A DNA stretch of 64,000 nt from an uncultured Ruminococcus sp. (GTDB lineage Bacteria; Bacillota; Clostridia; Lachnospirales; Lachnospiraceae), in contig CAJFGR010000006.1 in NCBI GenBank assembly GCA_904377845.1, positions 17,092 through 81,091 on the forward strand. The letters are read 5' to 3'. Below are positions 38,297 through 47,308 of this stretch, piece by piece. The position numbers were made by a program, and so were the translations under genes. The notes under the pieces were generated by a model. It did no database searches, had not been told where the DNA came from, and saw only the letters and a program-made list of their open reading frames with translations. Each line of letters starts with the position of its first letter. The stretch's first letter is position 1.

Positions 38297-40134
38297 GTGT
38301 ACTGGATGTAAAAAATCTGAGCGTACAGTATCAGACGGAAAACGGCGCTTCAGAGATTATAAAAGACATCAGTTTCAAAGTGGAGAAAGGCGAGATTGCA
38401 GGGCTTGTAGGAGAGTCCGGCTCCGGAAAGAGCACGGCTATGCTGGCAGTAATGGGACTTCTGGGAGAACGTGCGGTGATCAGGTCTGATCAGATCACAG
38501 TCGGAGGAGAGAAACCTGTGCCGGGGAAAAACGTGGCTATGATCTTTCAGGACTCTTTAAGCTGTCTGAACCCGTCCGTCAAGATCGGACGGCAGATCAG
38601 GGAGACGGTGCGGGCGCGGCGGAAATGCAGCAGAAAAGAAGCGGCGGCACGTGCAGAAGAACTGCTGGATATGGTAGGAATCCGCAATCCTGCATTCAGG
38701 ATGGGACAGTATCCGTTTGAGTTGTCCGGCGGGATGCGGCAGAGAGTGGTGCTTGCCATAGCGCTGGCCTGTGAACCGGAGCTTATCATTGCAGATGAAC
38801 CGACCACAGCTCTTGACGCCCTCGTGCAGGCACAGATCCTGCTGCTCTTTAAGCGGATTGTCCGCGAGACGGAGACTTCTATGCTCCTTGTGAGCCACGA
38901 TATGGGTGTGACGGCCGCCATATGCAGCAGAGTGTATGTTTTGCACAGAGGCAGGATCGTGGAGCAGGGTACTTCGGAAGATATTTTTTATTCTCCCGCA
39001 GAGGAATATACGAAACGTCTTATAAATGACGCGCGGGGCGGCAGGCTGCCCGCAAGTGGGCGAAAAACTGCAGAAAATGCAGCCGGCGGTGCTATGGACG
39101 CAAACGCAGCAGATACTGTTTTCAGCATGGAGCACGTGACAAAGATCTTTGATGAGAGCGAGGGCATCCGTGATCTTTCGCTGGAGATACGAAAGGGAGA
39201 AATTTTTGCCCTTGTAGGCGAGAGCGGGAGCGGCAAGACGACCGTTGCAAGGATACTCACCGGAATACTGCGAGAAGACAGGGGAACGCTGTACTATCGC
39301 GGAACTCCGCTGAGCCGGGACAGACGTATGGATGCATTTGCCGGAAGAGTGCAGATGGTCTTTCAGGATCCGTATGCATCATTAAATCCCTGCCTCACCG
39401 TGCGCGAAGCGCTGGAGGAGGCGCTTGAAGCTGTTATGCACAGAGAAGGCGGAACAGCCCGCTACAAGTCGGAAAGGCGATCGGCGTGCCGCAGCCGGGA
39501 GAAAGCCCGGATGACGGAGAAGATCGACAGGATGCTTCAGCTTACCGGCCTTTCACCGGCAGACGCAGACCGTTATCCGCGGGATTTTTCCGGCGGCCAG
39601 CGGCAGCGCATCGGGATTGCCCGAGCCCTGATCGTGGAACCGGAGCTCCTTGTGTGTGACGAGGCTCTCTCATCGCTGGATGCGACCACACGGGAGCAGA
39701 TACTGGAACTGATCTTCCGGATCCAGAGAAAGATCGGATTTGCCTGTCTGTTTATTTCCCATGATATCCACGTGGTACGCAGAATCAGTGACCGGATCGG
39801 CGTCATGTACGGCGGTCATATCGTGGAGGCGGGAGCGACAAAGCAGATATGTTCTGATCCGTGGCATCCTTATACAAAACAGCTGATCGAGGCCGTGCCG
39901 GAACCCGATCCTCTCAGGGCGGCAAAGATCAAGGCTGCCCCGGCAAAGGACGGTACGGGATTTAATCAGTCCGGCTGCCCGTTCGCCGGCAGATGCGGCT
40001 ACGCTTTAGAGTGCTGCGGCCAAGTAATCCCCGAAAGCTATTCATTTGCGAGAAGGGAAGTATCCTGCTTCCTGTATTCGGACAGATACAGCGGCAGGAG
40101 AAGCAGCGATTACAGGATGACATCGCAGATTTAA
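38293..40134 (+). CDS. Fused DppD-DppF-type ABC ATPase
   Basis: Two full ATPase modules (GESGSGKST / LSGGMRQRV and GESGSGKTT / FSGGQRQRI) in one ORF; ATGA overlap with permease gene; upstream part of the longer ORF is out-of-frame shadow. Confidence 0.9.
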   Translation: MSVLDVKNLSVQYQTENGASEIIKDISFKVEKGEIAGLVGESGSGKSTAMLAVMGLLGERAVIRSDQITVGGEKPVPGKNVAMIFQDSLSCLNPSVKIGRQIRETVRARRKCSRKEAAARAEELLDMVGIRNPAFRMGQYPFELSGGMRQRVVLAIALACEPELIIADEPTTALDALVQAQILLLFKRIVRETETSMLLVSHDMGVTAAICSRVYVLHRGRIVEQGTSEDIFYSPAEEYTKRLINDARGGRLPASGRKTAENAAGGAMDANAADTVFSMEHVTKIFDESEGIRDLSLEIRKGEIFALVGESGSGKTTVARILTGILREDRGTLYYRGTPLSRDRRMDAFAGRVQMVFQDPYASLNPCLTVREALEEALEAVMHREGGTARYKSERRSACRSREKARMTEKIDRMLQLTGLSPADADRYPRDFSGGQRQRIGIARALIVEPELLVCDEALSSLDATTREQILELIFRIQRKIGFACLFISHDIHVVRRISDRIGVMYGGHIVEAGATKQICSDPWHPYTKQLIEAVPEPDPLRAAKIKAAPAKDGTGFNQSGCPFAGRCGYALECCGQVIPESYSFARREVSCFLYSDRYSGRRSSDYRMTSQI

Positions 40135-40202
40135 AGTAGTAGTTCAGTCATTGGACGGTACAGCGAATTGTTATGACATAGATAGAAACGAGGAGGCACG
40201 AT

Positions 40203-41819
40203 ATGAAGAAAAAACTGACAGCAGCATTACTTACACTGACTCTGCTCTGTACGGGCGCACTGAGCGGCTGTGTAACGGCAGACCCTTCAGCTGAGGCAGG
40301 AGAGAAAGGAATCACGGTAGCCATCAGCAGCGACACAGGAACAATGGATCCGGCAGGTTCCATCGCCCTGACTTATCTGGCCTATTCGGTAAGCGCTCTG
40401 GATGAGCTGCTCACGTATAATGAGAGCGGTGAGATTGAGTACCGGGCGGCGGAAAGCTACGAGGTGAATGATGATTCCACGGTCTGGACCTTTCATCTGA
40501 GAGAGGATGCGCTCTGGTCGGACGGTTCTCCTGTGACGTCTGCCGACTTTATGAATACCATCACGCGCGCGCTGGATCCTGCTTCCGGGAGCGGATATGC
40601 AAATTATCTGTTCCCCATTGAGAATGCGGAGGCGATCTATAACGGTGAGGCGGATATGGAATCCCTGGGCGTGGAGACGCCGGACGACTATACGATTGTA
40701 TTCCATCTGGCGGAACCGTGCGTCTATTTCCTTGATCTGCTGCGGCTCCCCGTCTATACGCCGTCCTGCTCGGAATATGCGGATTCTGTGGACAGCGGAT
40801 GGGACAGAGATCCGGAGACGAGTCTGTCTAACGGACCTTTCTGCCTGGCGGAATATGTGCCGGATCAGTATTTCGTTCTTGAGAAGAATGAAAACTACTG
40901 GAATGCGGATGCGGTGAATCTGGATACGATCACCTACCGTTTTTTTGATGATACCCAGTCCATGGCAAATGCATATGAGGCGGGAGAGGCAGACGTGGCG
41001 ACTTCTCTTTCTTCTACAGTAATGGAAGCGTATGAGGGAACAGACGACTTGTTTGTGACCGATCAGATCGCCACACGGTACATTTACATGAACCTGAATG
41101 TGGAGCCTTTAAATGACGTCCGGGTCAGAGAGGCAATCAATCTCGCCATCAACAGAGAGGAGCTCTGCCAGATCGTGGGAAGCGACACAGAGCCCACTTA
41201 CAATCTGGTGGCGAAATATATGAAAGATAAGAACACGGGAGAGTATTTTGTGGACGAGGCAGAGCAGCCTTTTGAGGAAGATGTGGAAAAAGCGCAGGAG
41301 CTGCTGGCGGAGGCAGGATATCCGAATGGGGAGGGATTCCCGGAGCTCACGTACAACTATCCCACACTGGAGATGGATTCCGATACAGCTCAGGTGATTC
41401 AAGAGCAGTTGAAGGAAAACCTGAACATCACGATCAATCTTGAAGCGCAGGAACTTCAGGCAAATTATTCCACGAGATATGCGGGTGACTTTGACCTGTG
41501 CCGCATGAACTGGACGGCGGACTTTGCAGATCCGTATACGTACCTGTCCATGCTGTTGTCCAACAGCACATATAACTGCAGCGGCATCAACGATCCGGAA
41601 TATGATTCCATTGTCGCGGCGTCTAATTCCGAGTCGGATCCGGCAAAACGATCGGAACTGCTTCATCAGGCGGAGCAGCTTGCAGTGGGAGAGCAGTTCT
41701 ACATCATCCCGCTGTTTGCCATGAAGAGTGTAAATCTTGTAAATCCGGATATTACCGGCATCCGGCAGATCCCGGCAAGCGGAGCCCTGGAGTACCGGTA
41801 TGCGGATATTGATATCTGA
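40203..41819 (+). CDS. Oligopeptide/nickel-type ABC substrate-binding lipoprotein
   Basis: Lipobox LSGCVT; SBP_bac_5-like VWTFHLREDALWSDGSPVTSADF, NGPFCLAEYVPDQYFVLEKNENYW. Confidence 0.92.
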   Translation: MKKKLTAALLTLTLLCTGALSGCVTADPSAEAGEKGITVAISSDTGTMDPAGSIALTYLAYSVSALDELLTYNESGEIEYRAAESYEVNDDSTVWTFHLREDALWSDGSPVTSADFMNTITRALDPASGSGYANYLFPIENAEAIYNGEADMESLGVETPDDYTIVFHLAEPCVYFLDLLRLPVYTPSCSEYADSVDSGWDRDPETSLSNGPFCLAEYVPDQYFVLEKNENYWNADAVNLDTITYRFFDDTQSMANAYEAGEADVATSLSSTVMEAYEGTDDLFVTDQIATRYIYMNLNVEPLNDVRVREAINLAINREELCQIVGSDTEPTYNLVAKYMKDKNTGEYFVDEAEQPFEEDVEKAQELLAEAGYPNGEGFPELTYNYPTLEMDSDTAQVIQEQLKENLNITINLEAQELQANYSTRYAGDFDLCRMNWTADFADPYTYLSMLLSNSTYNCSGINDPEYDSIVAASNSESDPAKRSELLHQAEQLAVGEQFYIIPLFAMKSVNLVNPDITGIRQIPASGALEYRYADIDI

Positions 41820-41884
41820 GCAGGCCTTCAGCGGGAAACGCTGTATCGGATGACTGAACTTATTGCAGTAAAATGGTGGAGATA

Positions 41885-42712
41885 ATGAGTATGGATGACA
41901 AATCAATTGCAAATATGGCCGTACTTGCCGGAGAGATCATGCTGCGAAGCGGAGCAGAGACTTACCGGGTGGAGGATACGATCAAACATATCCTTGACAC
42001 TGCCGGCGGAGCCGGTGCCCCGGGAACAGGAATCGGCGGATCAGAGAGTGCCGGCGCGGTACGGACAGAGTCTCTTGTTATGCTGACAGGGATCATTGTT
42101 ACGATCGAAAGACCGGGACAGGAGGCAATAACTGTCATGCGCAGAGTGCACGACAGGGGAACCAATATGCACCGAATTGTGGAAGTAAATGAAATCTCAA
42201 GGAAATACTGCGCAGGAGATCTGTCGGCGGAGGAAACATGGGAGAGACTCGAAAATATAAAAGGCAGACAATACACGGTCTGGATGTATAATGTTGCTAC
42301 CGTGCTTGTGCCGGCCGGGTTTGCCCCGCTGTTTGGCGGCGGACTCCGGGAGATTTTTGCCGCCGGGGCTGTGGGAATCCTGCTGGCAGTTATCATGACA
42401 ATCGGCAAGAGAATGCGGATCAGCAGTTTTATCCTGAATATGATCTGTGCAGGCGGTGTCGCCGCGGCTGCGATGGTGCTCAAAGCGTGGTATCCGATCC
42501 TGAATATGGACACGGTGATCATCAGCGGTATTATGCCCCTCGTGCCGGGAGTGGCGATCACCAATGCGATACGGGATACTCTGCGGGGAGATTACATTTC
42601 CGGAGGAGCGCGGGCGCTGGAAGCTTTTGTGACAGCTGCGGCTGTGGCGATCGGAGCCGGCGTCGGGATCGCGGCGATGAATGTATTATGGCGGGGAGGT
42701 GGCCTGCTATGA
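41885..42712 (+). CDS. Threonine/serine exporter ThrE-type, large half
   Basis: GEIMLRSGAETYRVEDTIKHIL; GIMPLVPGVAITNAIRDTLRGDYISG. Confidence 0.88.
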   Translation: MSMDDKSIANMAVLAGEIMLRSGAETYRVEDTIKHILDTAGGAGAPGTGIGGSESAGAVRTESLVMLTGIIVTIERPGQEAITVMRRVHDRGTNMHRIVEVNEISRKYCAGDLSAEETWERLENIKGRQYTVWMYNVATVLVPAGFAPLFGGGLREIFAAGAVGILLAVIMTIGKRMRISSFILNMICAGGVAAAAMVLKAWYPILNMDTVIISGIMPLVPGVAITNAIRDTLRGDYISGGARALEAFVTAAAVAIGAGVGIAAMNVLWRGGGLL

Positions 42713-43179
42713 TAGAACTTTTTCTTGTGACGGCAGGATGCTTTATTGCGGTCATGGGATTTGCATTGCTTGTGGAGACTCCGAAGAAATATATTCTGCA
42801 GGCGGGAATCGCGGGCGCAGGCGGAGGATGGGGCTATTTTTTCAGCATACAGCGGGGAATGGACGTGGTGGCAGCCAGTTTTCTTTCAGCCCTTGTAATT
42901 TCTCTGCTTGCGCATACATTTGCGAGGATTTTCAAAGCGCCGGTCACAGTATTTTTGATTGCAGGGATTCTGCCGACTGTACCCGGGGCGGGAATGTACC
43001 GGACCGTCTACTATATCATAACAGACAACAGAGCACAGTCCTCTTATTATCTGATGCAGACGCTGGAGATCGCGGGAGTGATCGCCCTTGCAATATTTAT
43101 CGTTGATTCCCTTTTCAGGATCCGTCTGCGGAAATACAGGAAACCGGCAGGAGAAAGTACAGGTGAGAGAAAGAGATGA
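42709..43179 (+). CDS. Threonine/serine exporter, small half (ThrE_2-like)
   Basis: ETPKKYILQAGIAGAGGGWGYF; AGILPTVPGAGMYRTVYYI; ATGA overlap with previous gene. Confidence 0.85.
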   Translation: MIELFLVTAGCFIAVMGFALLVETPKKYILQAGIAGAGGGWGYFFSIQRGMDVVAASFLSALVISLLAHTFARIFKAPVTVFLIAGILPTVPGAGMYRTVYYIITDNRAQSSYYLMQTLEIAGVIALAIFIVDSLFRIRLRKYRKPAGESTGERKR

Positions 43180-44213
43180 TGGAACTGGTCACAGGAGGCA
43201 GCGGCAGCGGAAAATCCGCCTATGCGGAGGCGGTAATCTGCGAAAAACACAGACTGCTGCGTGAGACAACAGAAAACGCTCCTCTTTACTATATAGCGGA
43301 TATGGTTCCCTATGGACGGGAGACAGAGAAGAAGATAGAAGCCCATCGGAAAATGCGCTCAGGCAAAGGCTTTGCGACCCTTGAGTGGTACGTGGATCTG
43401 CCGGGAAAACTTTCGGATCCGGATTCGCCCATCCGGGGAGACGCCTGCGTCCTGCTGGAGTGTATATCCAATCTTACGGCCAATGAAATGTACGAACCAG
43501 GGGGCGCGGAAAACACAGGACAAGATACGGTGGAGAGTGTCATAAAAGGCGTGCGGATGTTAAAAGAACGCTGCGCACATCTTGTTGTGGTGACGAACGA
43601 TGTGTTCCGGGAATCCGTGCCTGATTCGGAAGAGATGACGGTATACAAAGACAATCTGGGGACGATCAGCCGTGCTCTGGCTGAGATGGCGGACCGGGTG
43701 ACAGAAGTGGTGTTCGGGGTGCCGGTCTGCATAAAACCTGATTCATATAAGGCGGCCGGAATCCGGGAACAGCTGAACGGTATCGGTGCGGCGGAAGACA
43801 AATCGGAAGAAATCTCGGAAGAGAAAGGACGGCACGGGATGAAATTTATAACAGGCGGCGCATATCAGGGGAAATATGAATATGCAAAAAAATTGTATCC
43901 GGATGCAGAATGGGCGGACGGAGCCGGATGCTCTCTCCAGGAGCTTCTGTCCTGCGGGGGAGTCGATCACTTTCACCTCTTTGTGAGAAGATGGCTTCAG
44001 GAGGAAAAGGCACCGAAGAAGCTGACGGAAGCGATCCTTGATAAAAACAGAGACCTCATTATCGTGTGTGATGAGATCGGATGCGGACTTGTGCCGGTGG
44101 ACGCTTTTGAGAGAGAGTACAGAGAATCCGTCGGGCGCATCTGTACTGAACTTGCAAAAAATGCGGATGAAGTGTACCGTGTAACGTGCGGCATCGGCAA
44201 TAGAATCAGATAG
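43176..44213 (+). CDS. cobU: CobU-like adenosylcobinamide kinase/guanylyltransferase, tandem CobU domains
   Basis: Walker A TGGSGSGKSAYAEA; VVTNDVFRESVPDSEEMTVYKDNLGTISRALAEMADRVTEVVFGVP; second copy ITGGAYQGKYEYAKK...VCDEIGCGLVPVDAFEREYRESVGRICTELAKNADEVYRVTCGI. Confidence 0.82.
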   Translation: MMELVTGGSGSGKSAYAEAVICEKHRLLRETTENAPLYYIADMVPYGRETEKKIEAHRKMRSGKGFATLEWYVDLPGKLSDPDSPIRGDACVLLECISNLTANEMYEPGGAENTGQDTVESVIKGVRMLKERCAHLVVVTNDVFRESVPDSEEMTVYKDNLGTISRALAEMADRVTEVVFGVPVCIKPDSYKAAGIREQLNGIGAAEDKSEEISEEKGRHGMKFITGGAYQGKYEYAKKLYPDAEWADGAGCSLQELLSCGGVDHFHLFVRRWLQEEKAPKKLTEAILDKNRDLIIVCDEIGCGLVPVDAFEREYRESVGRICTELAKNADEVYRVTCGIGNRIR

Positions 44214-44238
44214 AATGGGCAGAGAAAGGAGTCAGGAT

Positions 44239-44907
44239 ATGCTGAATGAACTGGAGCAGGTACTTCCTGCTGATATTGAAAAGAGAAGTTTTGAGATCAT
44301 CACAGAAGAACTGGGAGACAAAGAACTGATCCCGGGGACAGAGCCTGTTGTAAAGCGATGTATCCATACAAGCGCGGATTTCGACTATGCGGATAATCTT
44401 GTGTTTTCCGACAACGTGGCAGAACGGGCGCTCAGTGCGATCCAAAATGGCGCATCTATTGTAACAGATACTCAGATGGCGAAAGCCGGGATCAATAAGA
44501 AGCGGCTGGCACAGTACGGCGGAGAAGTCTACTGCTTTATGTCTGATGAGGACGTGGCGCAGGCGGCAAAGGAGAACGGCACGACCCGGGCAGCGGCGTG
44601 TATGGACAAGGCGGCATCCCTGTATCGGGACGGAAGAATCAGAAAGCAGAACGGGGAACAGGAAAGCGGGCTGATCTTTGCTATTGGAAACGCGCCTACC
44701 GCACTCGTGCGTCTCTATGAACTGATCAATGAAGGGAAACTCAAACCCGAGCTGATCATCGCGGCGCCGGTAGGATTTGTCAATGTGGTACAGTCGAAAG
44801 AACTGATCCTGACGCTGAAAGATATACCCTATATTGTGGCGAGAGGACGAAAAGGCGGAAGCAATATTGCGGCGTGCATCTGTAATTCGCTGCTGTATAT
44901 GCTATGA
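44239..44907 (+). CDS. cbiC: Precorrin-8X/cobalt-precorrin-8 methylmutase
   Basis: KRSFEIITEEL; IHTSADFDYADNL; VTDTQMAKAGINKKRL; IFAIGNAPTALVRLYELI; PVGFVNVVQSKE. Confidence 0.92.
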   Translation: MLNELEQVLPADIEKRSFEIITEELGDKELIPGTEPVVKRCIHTSADFDYADNLVFSDNVAERALSAIQNGASIVTDTQMAKAGINKKRLAQYGGEVYCFMSDEDVAQAAKENGTTRAAACMDKAASLYRDGRIRKQNGEQESGLIFAIGNAPTALVRLYELINEGKLKPELIIAAPVGFVNVVQSKELILTLKDIPYIVARGRKGGSNIAACICNSLLYML

Positions 44908-44973
44908 TTTTGAACTCTGCAGGCCGAATCCCCGGAATGTGCCGGCATGGCTGATTTGAATGGAGTGTATAAG

Positions 44974-45426
44974 ATGGACAGACCTTATTTCCCGATGTTT
45001 ATAGACCTTACGGATAAAAAGATACTGGTGGCGGGCGGCGGAACGATCGCCCTGCGCCGTGTCAGGACGCTGCTTAAGTTCGGGGCGGATATTCATGTGA
45101 TCGCGCCGGAATTCTGCGAAGAACTGTCACAGATGGAAAAAGAAGGAAAGATCACGGCAGAACACAGAGAATACCGCACCGGGGATATCGACGGCGCGCA
45201 GATCGTTCTGGCGGCTACGGATGATCATGAGGTGAACCGGCAGATATGGAAAGAGTGCCGGGCTGCCGGTGTTTTAGTAAATGTGGCGGATGATAAAAAA
45301 CTGTGCGATTTCTATTTCCCTTCGGTGGTGCTGACGGATGAAGCAGTCATCGGGATCAACTGCGGGGGCATGGATCATGCAAAAGTGAAAGAGACGCGGA
45401 TCAAGATAGAGAAGGCGGTCAGATAG
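44974..45426 (+). CDS. Precorrin-2 dehydrogenase/sirohydrochlorin ferrochelatase N-terminal type
   Basis: YFPMFIDLTDKKILVAGGGTIALRRVRTLLKFGADIHVIAPE; VNVADDKKLCDFYFPSVV. Confidence 0.9.
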   Translation: MDRPYFPMFIDLTDKKILVAGGGTIALRRVRTLLKFGADIHVIAPEFCEELSQMEKEGKITAEHREYRTGDIDGAQIVLAATDDHEVNRQIWKECRAAGVLVNVADDKKLCDFYFPSVVLTDEAVIGINCGGMDHAKVKETRIKIEKAVR

Positions 45427-45432
45427 AGATTC

Positions 45433-45518
45433 CACCAGTTCAGCCATCTATCTGTCAGAATCCGGATCTTTATGCGAGCATAAATCCGAACTCTGCCAGA
45501 TAGATGGCTGAACTGGTG
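45433..45518. repeat. 86-bp near-perfect palindrome
   Basis: CACCAGTTCAGCCATCTATCTG...CAGATAGATGGCTGAACTGGTG 22-bp perfect outer arms, with inner CAGA/TCTG and CGGATcTTTATGC-GA-GCATAAATCCG. Confidence 0.9.
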
Positions 45519-45537
45519 CATAAATATAAATAAATGA

Positions 45538-45566
45538 TTGCCAAAACTTTATATTTTGTTTATAAT
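45538..45566 (+). promoter_or_regulatory. Sigma-A-type promoter upstream of putP-like gene
   Basis: TTGCCA-17 nt-TATAAT. Confidence 0.65.
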
Positions 45567-45681
45567 TAGTCCCATATTGTGTCTTGGGATACTTCTGACC
45601 CCGTTGTGACAGCATGGTTTACGAGGCACAGAGAAAAAGATGCCGGATCTCCGGTATCGTATACAGAAAGGACAATATGGA

Positions 45682-47177
45682 ATGGGAGATACTTTACAGA
45701 TTCTGACTGCCATGATCATCTATATGGCGGCGGTCATCATTATAGGAGTTACATTTGCGAGGAAGGCAAATGCAAGTTCAGACGCTTATTTCCTCGGCGG
45801 GAGAAGTCTCGGCCCGTGGGTGACGGCTATGAGTGCGGAGGCGTCTGATATGTCCGGATGGCTCCTTATGGGCCTGCCGGGCGTTGCGTACTGGTGCGGT
45901 ATCGCAGACGCGGCATGGACAGCCATCGGACTGGCTGCGGGTACATATATCAACTGGCTGATTGTATCCAAACGTCTGCGTCGTTACAGTGAGAAAGCCG
46001 GCAATGCGATCACGCTGCCGGAATATTTTTCCAATCGTTTTCACGAGAAGAAAAAGGTTATCATGACGATTGCGGCAGTATTTATCCTGATCTTTTTTAC
46101 TGTGTATGCGGCAAGCTGCCTTGTGACCTGCGGCAAGCTGTTTTCCACATTATTTGGTCTTCCGTATATTCCGATGATGATCGTGGGCGCGGTGTTCGTA
46201 CTGATCTATACGATCATCGGCGGTTTCCTCGCGGAGAGCGCTTCGGACTTCATGCAGGCGATCGTTATGATCGTGGCTCTTGGCGTGATCGTGCTTGTGG
46301 GAACTTATGCGGCAGGCGGTCTCGGAGCAGTCATTGACAACGTGAAAGATATACCGGGATTCCTTGAATTCTTTGGCATGGCGACGCCCCAGACCGTGGA
46401 CGGCGTACAGCAGACGGCAAACGGTGTGCCGCTGTTCGGGGAGGCAGCTCCCTACGGGATCATTTCTGTTGTATCCATGCTGGCATGGGGACTGCACGCT
46501 CACGGCGTATTGCTACGGTGTGGGTGCTGATCTCGCTTACGATAGCTGTATTTATCGGTGTAATGGGGCGCGCCCTCTATCCGACGGCGCTGACGACCTC
46601 GGCAGACGCGGAGAATGTGTTTATCCTTCTGTCAACAAATCTGCTTCCTCCGCTGATCGCAGGTTTTGTGATGGCAGGGATCCTTGCAGCGACGATCAGT
46701 TCCTCGGATTCGTATCTGCTCATCGCAGCGTCCGCATTTGCAAAGAATATCTATCAGGGGCTGTTCCGCAAGAAAGCTTCTGACCGTGAGGTGCTCAATA
46801 TCTCAAGGCTGACGCTGCTTTTGATCGCTATCGTGGCGATCATCATCGCACTGGATGAGAACAGTGTCATCTTCACGATCGTAAGCTTCGCATGGGCGGG
46901 ATTCGGCGCTACATTTGGGCCGCTGATGCTCTTCAGTCTGTTCTGGAAGAGGACGACAAGAGCAGGCGCGATTGCCGGTATGCTTGGCGGTGCGGGAATG
47001 GTATTTGTGTGGAATCTGCTTGTACGTCCGTTGGGCGGCATCTGGGATATCTATGAACTCCTGCCGGCATTTATCTTCTCCTGTCTGTGCATTGTAGTGG
47101 TATCACTGTTATCACCGAAGCCGTCGCAGGAGATCGAGAGAGAATTTGAAGAAGTAAAAGCGATGGGAAAGAAATAA
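45682..47177 (+). pseudogene. putP: Sodium/proline symporter PutP-like with internal deletion and frameshift
   Basis: ORF1 ends ...SVVSMLAWGL-HAHGVLLRCGC*; overlapping ORF2 resumes in another frame at SRRIATVWVLISLTIAVFIGVMGRALYP...; a segment of TM/loop sequence between WGL and SRRIATVWV is missing. Confidence 0.82.
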
Positions 47178-47203
47178 TAAGAAATAATACAAGATTCAAT
47201 GTG

Positions 47204-47239
47204 GGACAGCAGTTGACAAGACTGCTGTCCTGTGTTTTT
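47204..47239 (+). terminator. Intrinsic terminator after putP
   Basis: GGACAGCAGT tgacaag ACTGCTGTCC tgtgttttta. Confidence 0.75.
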
Positions 47240-47308
47240 ATAGCATTGTAGGAAATATATCAAAAATCCGGCGCCATCTGTGCACCGGAAGAGAAAGGAG
47301 AGTTTCTT

